Of a stretch of DNA of 64,000 nucleotides, positions 16,668-25,184 are shown piece after piece. The DNA is from JAWSVE01 sp033852115. GTDB lineage: Bacteria; Pseudomonadota; Gammaproteobacteria; Pseudomonadales; Cellvibrionaceae. The position numbers and the translations under genes were made by a program. The notes under the pieces were generated by a model. The model did no database searches, had not been told where the DNA came from, and saw only the letters and a list, made by a program, of their open reading frames with translations. Within the stretch, counting starts at the first letter, position 1. Every line of letters begins with the position of its first letter. Location of the stretch: contig JAWSVE010000003.1 of NCBI GenBank assembly GCA_033852115.1, forward strand, positions 248,001-312,000. Reading direction: 5' to 3'.

Positions 16668-17177
16668 CTAGTAGCTTTTCAGCCCTAGCTTCGTGGAAAT
16701 AGTCTTCAACTCGTCTAGCAATCCGTCCTCGAGCATATATTTTGGAATTTGCCAGTCTTGAGGAGGCAAGCCTGTAACGTGATCTTTTCGGCTTGCATTC
16801 CATAGTGAATAACCAAAAAGGTTTTCAGCGCAGCAATGCTTCATCGGGTTGATGCCTATTTTCTCACCGTCAACTATGGTGTTTTCGCTTACGTCACCCG
16901 GCTGTACTGCTGGATCTGAATTATAATTCCAAAAGTCATTTTCTATGGCATCTATAAACCATGGTAATGCTTCGAGCGGATACTCTTCTTGAGTGGACCG
17001 ACGTATTTTCTTCATTTTACTGTAATAGCTTGTCCAGACTATAAGATGTTGGCCTTTTATAAAAAGTTTTACATCCTGATCAGGGAACATTTCGTAATCG
17101 AGCTCTAATAGCTGCTGCTCATCATTATCAAGATTACCGGGAGTCATTATTGGTATCGCTTTTTTAAAGTCTGTCAT
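16668..17177 (-). CDS. Putative immunity protein of the PAAR effector
   Basis: This 169-residue soluble protein starts 9 bp after the PAAR effector stop, in the usual place of a T6SS immunity gene. It is acidic, with strand-rich N-terminus (VKLFIKGQHLIVWTSYY) and helical C-terminus, and it is homologous to the putative immunity protein at 15232-15750 through the YPLEALPWF and IVDGEKIG blocks. With no signal peptide it would protect against a toxin acting in the cytoplasm. It is not assigned to a named immunity family. Confidence 0.7.
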   Translation of the reverse strand: MTDFKKAIPIMTPGNLDNDEQQLLELDYEMFPDQDVKLFIKGQHLIVWTSYYSKMKKIRRSTQEEYPLEALPWFIDAIENDFWNYNSDPAVQPGDVSENTIVDGEKIGINPMKHCCAENLFGYSLWNASRKDHVTGLPPQDWQIPKYMLEDGLLDELKTISTKLGLKSY

Positions 17178-17186
17178 ACAAATCCG

Positions 17187-18749
17187 TCAAATCGGAGTTA
17201 AATCAATAGTTTTAACAATTTTGTCTTCATGGAGCGAAGCCAAATCTGGTAAATTTCGTTCTAAGCTAAGGGTTTCAACAACACCATACTTTCCCCCACC
17301 TTCAGCTGTATTCGCAGTCAGTCCATTACCTGTAAATTCTGAATTGGCGCCGATTTCAGTTCTAATTTTGTGTCGGGTGTTAAAAAGAACGGCTTCATTT
17401 TCAGGCAAGGATTCGACATATTCAGCTACATCTCGATGGTTAAACTCATTTAATCCGTTATCCCAGAAACCTGTCATTTTATCAGCATACTCTGCTTGGT
17501 ATTCCATATTCATGGTACTTCGAACGATGTCTGCTTCGTAGGAAGAACCTAGTACATTAACCGCCGCATCCGATAGATTCTCCCACGTGGGGACAATCGA
17601 ATTATTGCCAAATTGGTCAAGATTTTCACCTCGATCTATTATATGCATCACATAGTCTTTATCAGGATCATAATTAGACTCTGCACCTAGCACTTGGTGA
17701 ATCAATTCTGGATCTGTATCGGCGGCCTCTATCTGATCTAACGATGTAGTCCAAGCCGGAACTAAACCACTATTGCGCTCAAATGCTAAAGTCGCATCAA
17801 CCGAATCATCTTTGGGCTGGATACTGACTAGGAATCGTTCGTTTGCCACAGATCCGTCCTCGACCTTTTGTAGAAGCTCCTCATCAGTATATTTGGGCTT
17901 GTAGGGCGGCTCTCCAACTGACTTGCGATTTACAATATTATCACGTGCTTGCTGTAGCCTTTCCTCTGCTTCCGCAAAAGACTGGATGTCTACAGTGCTT
18001 TCTTTCTCAAGAGAACTACTGTCGAGTATCCTATTGGTTATTTCTTCTAGAATTGGCGACGGCAACTCATCCTGCGGGTGCTCAACAAGTGCAGCCAACA
18101 TTGCCTCAGTCAGTGACTGCGAGGTTTGATCTAACGCATTATTATCAGCAACCTGCTTTGCCGTAACTTCGTTTTCCCTTTTATTACGCGCTTTTTCAGC
18201 CTGCGCATTCTTCAGCCCTTTCGCTTCAGCAGCCGATGTCGGAGCAGATGTAGGATCATTAGACATGTAGTAGTCATGCCAGGTATCGACTGCGCCTTGC
18301 TCGCCACGGTATTTAACGGCGATATCAGCGGCTAGCTGTGTTTTTTGGTGAGGTGTGTATTGGCGGACTTTCGGATCGCTGATACTTTTATTGAGAAGTT
18401 CTTCGAACTCGAGGTCGACTTTTGAGTTGCGTGCTTTTTCGGGTTTATCGCCAATCAATACATTCCCGGAACCAACCGCAACTTTACCGCCACAGCTAAT
18501 GGCATCACTGACACGAGCAGCCGGTATACCATTAATTTTTACGCTGCCCACTCCCTCGGCAATTGAGCGTGGATGGGGAGGATTGTTTGGGATCGCGTGT
18601 AATAAGACTGCGTCGCCTTTTCTTGCAGCGGGAATGGAGTTAATCAGCACATTCCCACTGCCAGCGATGATTGGCGTAGGCGGCCAAGGGCCGTGATTGG
18701 ATGCGATATCACCCAGGCGCGCGGCAGGCTGTTTACTGGGAGAGCCCAT
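17187..18749 (-). CDS. T6SS effector with N-terminal PAAR domain and C-terminal toxin
   Basis: Residues 1-110 form a PAAR spike domain that caps VgrG: three glycine-rich repeats are seen (AARLGDIASNHGPWPPTPI, SGNVLINSIPAARKGD, GSVKINGIPAARVSD ... VAVGSGNVLIGD). Residues 110-320 are a charged, helical linker. Residues about 328-520 are the toxin module, duplicated as an orphan at 15747-16349. The toxin sequence (MHIIDRGE, NHRDVAEYVESL, RTEIGANSEFTGNG) matches no family I know. AGGAGG precedes the ATG by about 9 nt. It lies 14 bp after vgrG, so VgrG very probably carries it, and the next gene is its likely immunity gene. Confidence 0.85.
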   Translation of the reverse strand: MGSPSKQPAARLGDIASNHGPWPPTPIIAGSGNVLINSIPAARKGDAVLLHAIPNNPPHPRSIAEGVGSVKINGIPAARVSDAISCGGKVAVGSGNVLIGDKPEKARNSKVDLEFEELLNKSISDPKVRQYTPHQKTQLAADIAVKYRGEQGAVDTWHDYYMSNDPTSAPTSAAEAKGLKNAQAEKARNKRENEVTAKQVADNNALDQTSQSLTEAMLAALVEHPQDELPSPILEEITNRILDSSSLEKESTVDIQSFAEAEERLQQARDNIVNRKSVGEPPYKPKYTDEELLQKVEDGSVANERFLVSIQPKDDSVDATLAFERNSGLVPAWTTSLDQIEAADTDPELIHQVLGAESNYDPDKDYVMHIIDRGENLDQFGNNSIVPTWENLSDAAVNVLGSSYEADIVRSTMNMEYQAEYADKMTGFWDNGLNEFNHRDVAEYVESLPENEAVLFNTRHKIRTEIGANSEFTGNGLTANTAEGGGKYGVVETLSLERNLPDLASLHEDKIVKTIDLTPI

Positions 18750-18763
18750 GACGTTGCCCTCCT

Positions 18764-20548
18764 CTAGTTGATTTGAACCTGGCCGCCATCGATATCGACG
18801 GTGCCTGACTTCACCACAATCTTGCTGCTGGTCAGTTCAATCGTACTGCCACCGACTTTTAAGGTGATTTTTTTGCCCGCCTCCAGTAATAACTCTTTAC
18901 CGATACTGTGGGTGCTATTTTTACCCACTTCGGTTGTTTGATTACTAGCGACGGCGATAGATTGATTATTACCGATGCTACTGTCTTGATTGTTGCCAAC
19001 CTCACGAGTTTCATCGTTTTTGATAAGCGTGTTGTGATCTTTTTCGGCCTGGAAATAAACTTCTTCTTTGCCTTTGTCATCTTCAAAGTACAACTCGTTA
19101 CAGTTGCTTTGACCACCACCTTTCGTTGAGCGTGTTCTGATCCCCGAACGCGTCCCCTTCTGCGCGCCATAAGGCGGTTTGTGTTCAGGGTGGTACATAG
19201 TACCGATAACAAAGGGGCGATCTGGGTTGCCGTTTTCGAATGCGACTACGACTTCTTGGCCAATTCGTGGCGTAAAGTGAGCGCCAAACGCTGGGCCCGC
19301 AAAGCTTTGCATAACACGTAGCCAACAACTTGAATCGTCATCACCCTTGCCGAGCCTATCCCAATGGAATTGCGCTTTTATCCGTCCAAGATCATCGGTA
19401 TGAATCTCTTCACCTTTCGGCCCAGTCACCGTCGCAGTTTGCATTCCGTTGATAGTGACAGGATTGGCCTTTGGATAGGCTAACTGGCCTTTGGGTAAAG
19501 CTTCAACGGATGACGTCAATGTGCCGGATACATCATCAGCCGTTAGTGTAATTTGTGTAAGGGTAAACGTTTTGCCCTTATCGGCGAACTGAGCACCATT
19601 AGGCAGCTCAACCTGAAAGTGATGCCCCAATAATAAATTGCGGCAATTACCTGACCCTGTTGCCACTATGCCGCGTTCTAACGATTGAGCAACTTTACTT
19701 GCAACATCTGATTTCCCTTCACCAGTCGAGTGATACTGTGTGCTATACACGTAGGATTCGGTATCCGACACTCTGGGCACGCTAGCAAATGGGGCCGCTG
19801 CTTTTTGATCCACAGGGAAAAAGTCTGTGGGTTTCATATAATTGTAGGTCCGCTGTGCTTGCTTGCCGGTGACATAAGCGCTTTTCGATTGCCATTGTGA
19901 AAAATGGTCATGCGCACCTGTTCCAGACTGGATAATAATCGACTTAGGATCTAGGTCGGGCAATTTCGATGCTTTATCAACGATATGTAGTTTGTGCGAG
20001 CCATTATCGTGCTTGAAGTAATAGGCGAGGCCAGCACGCTGGCAAATTCGATTAAAGAAGTGGTAATCGCTTTCCGCATATTGTGTACAATAGCGCCACT
20101 TTTCACCCGCGTCGGCTTGTAGACTAAAGTCAGCAACACCGCCATAGGTAGAAAAAACCTCTTTAATGATGTCCGTAACGGTTTTTTCTTGAAAGATGCG
20201 AGAGTCAGTTTGCTTAGATAGCAGTAACTGTAACCAAGAGACGATGACAATACGGTAAGCCGCTCGCTGCCCTGCGCGTTGGCTGCCCATGGCAACCAAC
20301 TCTTGTATATAGCCATTAAGATAACGAAGCGTATTATCTGTTTGCACGACGGCAACGGTTGCCATAGTCCCAACTAAATCATTAGCCTGTAATTCATGAT
20401 GCTTTTCAGAATAGGCATTCACACTGAATGTAAAGCCTTGCGACATTGTTTCAGTTGCGTTTAACCGGGTTGCAATTAAAGCATCCTTCCCGAGCACAGT
20501 TTCCAGCCTTACAAGGCGGTGCGATTGAGATGATTCACCGTTGAGCAT
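18764..20548 (-). CDS. vgrG: T6SS spike protein VgrG (TssI)
   Basis: This 594-residue trimeric spike protein sits at the tip of the Hcp tube and carries the PAAR effector encoded next. Visible regions are the gp27-like N-terminus (HRLVRLETVLGKDALIATRLNATE ... RICQRAGLAYYF), the gp5 OB-fold (LGRIKAQFHWDR, CWLRVMQSFAG, FTPRIGQEVVVAFENGNPDRPFVIG) and the beta-helix with repeats EVGNNQDSSIGNNQSI. The C-terminus ends right after the needle (GGSTIELTSSKIVVKSGTVDIDGGQV), so there is no fused effector domain. It is complete, and hcp lies upstream. Confidence 0.96.
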   Translation of the reverse strand: MLNGESSQSHRLVRLETVLGKDALIATRLNATETMSQGFTFSVNAYSEKHHELQANDLVGTMATVAVVQTDNTLRYLNGYIQELVAMGSQRAGQRAAYRIVIVSWLQLLLSKQTDSRIFQEKTVTDIIKEVFSTYGGVADFSLQADAGEKWRYCTQYAESDYHFFNRICQRAGLAYYFKHDNGSHKLHIVDKASKLPDLDPKSIIIQSGTGAHDHFSQWQSKSAYVTGKQAQRTYNYMKPTDFFPVDQKAAAPFASVPRVSDTESYVYSTQYHSTGEGKSDVASKVAQSLERGIVATGSGNCRNLLLGHHFQVELPNGAQFADKGKTFTLTQITLTADDVSGTLTSSVEALPKGQLAYPKANPVTINGMQTATVTGPKGEEIHTDDLGRIKAQFHWDRLGKGDDDSSCWLRVMQSFAGPAFGAHFTPRIGQEVVVAFENGNPDRPFVIGTMYHPEHKPPYGAQKGTRSGIRTRSTKGGGQSNCNELYFEDDKGKEEVYFQAEKDHNTLIKNDETREVGNNQDSSIGNNQSIAVASNQTTEVGKNSTHSIGKELLLEAGKKITLKVGGSTIELTSSKIVVKSGTVDIDGGQVQIN

Positions 20549-20694
20549 TCATCGTCCTTAATTTTCGTACGCTTTATGCAATATACATAACTAACTAACA
20601 GTAACTAGAGACTTAAACTGTTTAAAACCTAATCTGTTTGCAAGAGATTAAACTTTAAAGAGTTTTCGTCGTTTACAAGTAAGATAAAAACAAG

Positions 20695-20721
20695 AAAGGA
20701 TGGCGCAATGCACCATCCTTT
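20695..20721 (-). terminator. Terminator-like hairpin after hcp
   Basis: AAAGGATGG (20695-20703) pairs with CCATCCTTT (20713-20721) over 9 bp. On the minus strand it is followed by CTTGTTTTTATC. It lies 22 bp after the hcp stop and would separate abundant hcp transcripts from vgrG. The remaining 20549-20694 holds no gene. Confidence 0.6.
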
Positions 20722-20742
20722 GAAGCGCAAAAAAAGCTAAAC

Positions 20743-21231
20743 TTAGCGCTTGGTGTTGGTTGCAGTGTCGTAACCAACAGCAATAGCGGCTTCTGCATTG
20801 CCATCTTCGTCGTATGGAGTGTACTTAACTTCAACGTCGATGAAGCTGATAGTCAAAGTTTCGGTAGGACGATTGTTGTCTTGGCTCACAGCGTTAACAG
20901 TGTAGCTGCTGATTAATGCATTCTTTAGAGTGTACTCCATGAATACATCAGTACCAGAACCAGTACCCGTTTTAGAAAGGTGAATTTTTACTTCTTTACC
21001 AGTACCACAGCAAGACTCGATGAAGATCTTAGGAGTAGAGCTATCAAGGTAGCGAGTGATTTGCAAATCGCTGATTACAGCATTTGAAGACTCACGGTCA
21101 CCTGCAGTTGAAGTGTTTGAAGTAATTTGACGACCCACGCCCCAAGAAATAGATTCAACATCCATCCATCCTTTGTGACCTGAATCCGAAGACTCACCTT
21201 TAATTCCTTCGTAGTTTACGAAAATAGACAT
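20743..21231 (-). CDS. hcp: T6SS tube protein Hcp (TssD)
   Basis: This 162-residue protein forms the hexameric rings of the inner tube. It starts MSIFVNYEGIKGESSDSGHKGW and has the Hcp core (WMDVESISWGVGRQI, ITRYLDSSTPKIFIESCCGTGKEVKIHLSKTG, YTLKNALISSYTVNA, ETLTISFIDVEVKYTPYD). Length and order match the family. It is flanked upstream by a 155-bp gap before clpV and downstream by a hairpin, so it may have its own promoter, as often found for hcp. Confidence 0.97.
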   Translation of the reverse strand: MSIFVNYEGIKGESSDSGHKGWMDVESISWGVGRQITSNTSTAGDRESSNAVISDLQITRYLDSSTPKIFIESCCGTGKEVKIHLSKTGTGSGTDVFMEYTLKNALISSYTVNAVSQDNNRPTETLTISFIDVEVKYTPYDEDGNAEAAIAVGYDTATNTKR

Positions 21232-21386
21232 AAGCTATTCCTTTTTCCTTTTTTAGTACAACCTAAATTAAACCTTTAAAATAACTCTAAAGGCACCTGC
21301 AGTATACCCGACCAGCAAACAAATCAAATGCAAAACCATTCTTATAGCGCCACATTTTTCTCTTTTTGCTAATCAGTTACTATTTT

Positions 21387-24092
21387 TTAGCTTGATGTTT
21401 CTAACTTTTCTGCATCTATTTTATTTGCAACATTTTCATTCATATTTTCATTCGCAATGGCCCCTGAATTAAACTCAACAATGTAATCACTGCTATCACT
21501 TAGTTCTACAGTAATTTCATCGAATTCATTTTCGCAGGCCATCGCACTAAGAATTTCTTCTGATATATAAGGCAGCAATGTATTGTTAATAATTTGCGAA
21601 ATTCGTCGAGCACCAGCGTCTGACTCATTACATTGGGCCACAATGTTTTCCGTTACCTCATTGGAGAAGGTAATTGGGGCGCTATAGTTTTCTTTGATCC
21701 GTTGAACAATTTTGTTCATCTGCATGCCTGCAATGTCTGCCAACCACTGCTCTTCTAGCGGGAAATACGGAATAACATTCACGCGGCCAAGAAACGCAGG
21801 CTTGTAATATTCTTTTAAAGCAGGCTCAATTGCCGCGAAAAAACCGTCTGCATCAGGTTTTGTATCTGGATCAGCACAAAGATTTTCGATTTGCTCACTG
21901 GCCGCATTACTCGTCATGATAATGACAGTATTTTTGAAATCGATATCTCGCCCTTCCCCGTCGCGCATCAACCCCTTATCAAACACTTGATAAAAAATAT
22001 CTTGTACGCCCGGATGGGCTTTTTCCATTTCGTCTAACAAAATAACGCTGTAGGGTTTACGCCTTACTGCTTCGGTCAAGACGCCACCCTCTCCATAACC
22101 TACATAGCCAGGAGGCGAACCCATCAATTGAGAAACTTTATGTTCCTCTTTGAATTCGGACATATTGATGACAGTTATATTTTGCTCTGAACCATAGAGT
22201 TGTTCTGCTAACGCTAATGCTGTTTCAGTTTTACCAACACCACTTGGCCCTACGAGCATAAAAACGCCTAAAGGGCGATTTGGATCCGATAATTTCGCAC
22301 GCGCGGTTTGTACCGCTTTCGTGATGAGTTTTAGGCCGTGGGACTGACCAATTACGCGCTCTTCCAAATTTTGCTGTAACGACAGCACACTCTTGATTTC
22401 ATCACTATGCATTCTGCCAACAGGAATGCCTGTCCAATCAGCTACGACCGCGGCGACAGTGCTGGCATCGACACACTCGTGTAACAAGCCGTGACTACCT
22501 TGAATGTCCGCAAGTTGTTTTCGAATGGCAGCAAGCTGCTGAGAGTATTCTTCAGCATTCACCGCACTACCCGCTTCGCCCGAAGCAGCATTTTTAAGCG
22601 ATTGAGAAGCTTTGAGACGAAGTGATTCTATTTCTTGCACCAAAGATTTTTCTGCTTCCCAGCGCGCATTCAGCTCTTCTTCTTTACTTTGAAGCGAGGC
22701 TCGTTCAATTTCTAACGCAGCAATTGATTCGGTGTGGGAATAGCCTTGCGCTTGTTCATCAATTAAGCGCTGTTTTTCAGCATCAATGTCACGAATACTG
22801 CTCTGCAGCTGCTCTAGTTCTGCAGGTACAGTGCTCAAACTGAGATTAACTCTGGCACAAGCTGTATCTAGTAGGCTGACGCACTTATCCGGTAATTGGC
22901 GGCCGGCAATATAGCGATGTGATAGCGTTACAGCCGCCGCTACAGCCTCATCGAGAATGATGACGTTGTGATGCTCTTCGAGAGATGGCGCGATACTGCG
23001 TAGCATTACCTGAGCTACGGCCTCCGTTGGCTCCTCTACTTTCACAACTTGGAAACGTCTGGTTAAGGCCGCATCGGTTTCAAAATACTTTTTGTATTCT
23101 GCCCAGGTTGTCGCTGCGATCGTACGTAGCTCTCCTCGTGCTAGCGCTGGTTTCAATAAGTTTGCAGCATCGCCAGCACCAGACTGGTTACCTGCGCCAA
23201 TCATTGTATGGGCCTCATCGATAAACAGAATGATCGGCTTAACGCTGCTTTGAACCTCCTTGATGACGCCTTTTAAGCGATTTTCAAATTCACCTTTCAC
23301 ACCGGCTCCTGCTTGAAGAAGCCCCATATCTAGGCTCATTAATTCAACTTGCTTCAATGCACCGGGTACTTCGCCATTAGCAATACGCAAGGCCAAGCCC
23401 TCAACAACCGCTGTTTTACCGACACCAGCCTCACCCGTAAGGATGGGGTTGTTTTGCTTGCGTCGGCAAAGGATGTCGATGATTTGACGTATTTCATTGT
23501 CACGTCCCAATACTCTATCGAACTTACCATCACGTGCTTGCTGTGTAAGATTCGTTGTAAATTGATCGAGGCTTGGCGTTTTGGTTAATCCTTTAGTGCT
23601 CTGCTCTGGCGAAGCCTCAGAACTTTCTAAAGGTTGCATCAACAAGCTTTCGCATTGCTCTTTGATCGCATCGGCGTCTAGCTTTTCAAATTGCTTAGAG
23701 ATTCCCACTAGACGTATATTCAATGCGTGATTTTCAACAGCTGCCAATAAAATATGTACCGGTCGAACAGTCAATGAACTATATTGACTAGAGGCAAGCA
23801 TCCACGCTTCGAAAAGCAATCGAACAATATCGGGAGAAATCTTTGGAAAGCCGTCGTTACCTGTCTTCAATGTTTCTAGAGAGGTTTGAAGGTCAGCGAC
23901 TAGCTCTTCAGTAACGACATCGAAGTGTAACAAAATCAACGCCAACTCGGGTTCGTCCAAAGCAATGCTTCGCTCTAGCCAATGCTCAAGACCAATTTCA
24001 AAGTTTGATCTCGATGAGGCAATAGCGACCGCTTTTTCTAAAAGCTCGCGGCTCTCTGGCGACAAATTCTTAACTAACTTTTCAAATTCCAT
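21387..24092 (-). CDS. clpV: T6SS sheath-disassembly ATPase ClpV (TssH)
   Basis: This 901-residue AAA+ unfoldase recycles the contracted TssB/TssC sheath. The N-domain (LVKNLSPESRELLEKAVAIASSRSN) precedes AAA1 with Walker A GEAGVGKTAVVEG and Walker B ILFIDEAHTMIGAG, a coiled-coil middle domain (about residues 410-530, shorter than in ClpB), AAA2 with GPSGVGKTETALALAE and VILLDEMEKAHPG, and a C-terminal domain. The N-terminus lacks a ClpB-type double Clp-N match, which supports ClpV. It is the last core gene of the minus-strand arm before hcp. Confidence 0.96.
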   Translation of the reverse strand: MEFEKLVKNLSPESRELLEKAVAIASSRSNFEIGLEHWLERSIALDEPELALILLHFDVVTEELVADLQTSLETLKTGNDGFPKISPDIVRLLFEAWMLASSQYSSLTVRPVHILLAAVENHALNIRLVGISKQFEKLDADAIKEQCESLLMQPLESSEASPEQSTKGLTKTPSLDQFTTNLTQQARDGKFDRVLGRDNEIRQIIDILCRRKQNNPILTGEAGVGKTAVVEGLALRIANGEVPGALKQVELMSLDMGLLQAGAGVKGEFENRLKGVIKEVQSSVKPIILFIDEAHTMIGAGNQSGAGDAANLLKPALARGELRTIAATTWAEYKKYFETDAALTRRFQVVKVEEPTEAVAQVMLRSIAPSLEEHHNVIILDEAVAAAVTLSHRYIAGRQLPDKCVSLLDTACARVNLSLSTVPAELEQLQSSIRDIDAEKQRLIDEQAQGYSHTESIAALEIERASLQSKEEELNARWEAEKSLVQEIESLRLKASQSLKNAASGEAGSAVNAEEYSQQLAAIRKQLADIQGSHGLLHECVDASTVAAVVADWTGIPVGRMHSDEIKSVLSLQQNLEERVIGQSHGLKLITKAVQTARAKLSDPNRPLGVFMLVGPSGVGKTETALALAEQLYGSEQNITVINMSEFKEEHKVSQLMGSPPGYVGYGEGGVLTEAVRRKPYSVILLDEMEKAHPGVQDIFYQVFDKGLMRDGEGRDIDFKNTVIIMTSNAASEQIENLCADPDTKPDADGFFAAIEPALKEYYKPAFLGRVNVIPYFPLEEQWLADIAGMQMNKIVQRIKENYSAPITFSNEVTENIVAQCNESDAGARRISQIINNTLLPYISEEILSAMACENEFDEITVELSDSSDYIVEFNSGAIANENMNENVANKIDAEKLETSS

Positions 24093-24149
24093 GTTTTTCC
24101 CTTGAGTACATCTCTAATTCTTATACAAACCTTCGCAGGCAACTGTTAC

Positions 24150-25184
24150 CTAAAAGCTGACCATTGCCTTATAGTTTGATTCCTTTTTACTGATTAACCA
24201 CGCATTTCGCCCAAGCTTAAACTGGCCATCAAGCCGGCAATTAAATCGCCCGTCGCTTTCAACAAGATACTCGAGCTTTACCTGCATGTTGATTGGCACA
24301 TAGGCTTTTATGAGCGCAGTCATCTGTTGATACTTTTTACTTCCTGGGCCAATACGCTGGTACAGCTCGTGGCTTATTGGGCCAAGAATCAGCTTAATGG
24401 CGCTTTGCACATCCCAGCACCGCTTACCAAGCGGTAGACCTTGACCTAAGGTTAATGAACGGCTGGTATTAACACTGCTGAGTCGACTACGATCTTCTTT
24501 CGCGATCTCTAGCCAACGGCCCTGGAAATATTTGATATCCACATCAGCATTAGTAAAGTGCTTCAGCATCATCTGCAGGTTGGTGCCAGAGCGAACTTTG
24601 CGACTAAAGTATCCAGAATAAAATTGTTGAGTTTCAGCAATAGTCCTATCAGTATTTCCAGACAACCCTTTTACTAACTGGCTAAAAGGGTCGACTTTGT
24701 TTTTGGAGCGGAATATCTCGTATTGCGCAGCAACTCGGTACTTGACCCAGCTTCGATAATAAAGCGATACAAGACGGTGGTTGAACAGATCAAGAAAGTC
24801 CGACAACGCGTAATCTTTCTGCTTATTTCTTACCTGAGCTAAGCGTGTGTAATGCTGGGGCAATACACCTGAGGTGCCTAGCAACCCCATAAAATTGACT
24901 AATATCTCGTGTTTATCGCCGTCCACACCGGGTTGTGACGTTCGCAACTGCTCGTATGCACCCGCGCTAAACGCCATATTGAGGTTGCTTTTAAAACGAA
25001 CGACTTCGTCCGTAGGCAAACCGTCATCGCCTAGGGTCGTCACGTCTTCATCGCGCGCGTCTGCTTGTTTTTGAGCGTGACGCTCTAACAGGCGTACAAG
25101 CTGAAACAGACTATTACTGTCCCCCGAGCTAACGGGCAACGGCGCTGTTACAGCAGCGTTTGATTCCCGACTCTCGGTGGCCAT
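24150..25184 (-). CDS. tssG: T6SS baseplate subunit TssG (ImpH)
   Basis: This 344-residue baseplate wedge component begins MATESRESNAAVTAPLP and carries FQLVRLLERHAQK, VNFMGLLGTSGVLPQHYTRL and DFLDLFNHRLVSLYYRSW, all typical of TssG. Later segments LTLGQGLPLGKRCWDVQSAIKLILGP also fit. The ATG lies inside the end of tssF (37-bp overlap), so translation is probably coupled. TssG works with TssE, TssF and TssK. It is complete, with normal length. Confidence 0.95.
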   Translation of the reverse strand: MATESRESNAAVTAPLPVSSGDSNSLFQLVRLLERHAQKQADARDEDVTTLGDDGLPTDEVVRFKSNLNMAFSAGAYEQLRTSQPGVDGDKHEILVNFMGLLGTSGVLPQHYTRLAQVRNKQKDYALSDFLDLFNHRLVSLYYRSWVKYRVAAQYEIFRSKNKVDPFSQLVKGLSGNTDRTIAETQQFYSGYFSRKVRSGTNLQMMLKHFTNADVDIKYFQGRWLEIAKEDRSRLSSVNTSRSLTLGQGLPLGKRCWDVQSAIKLILGPISHELYQRIGPGSKKYQQMTALIKAYVPINMQVKLEYLVESDGRFNCRLDGQFKLGRNAWLISKKESNYKAMVSF

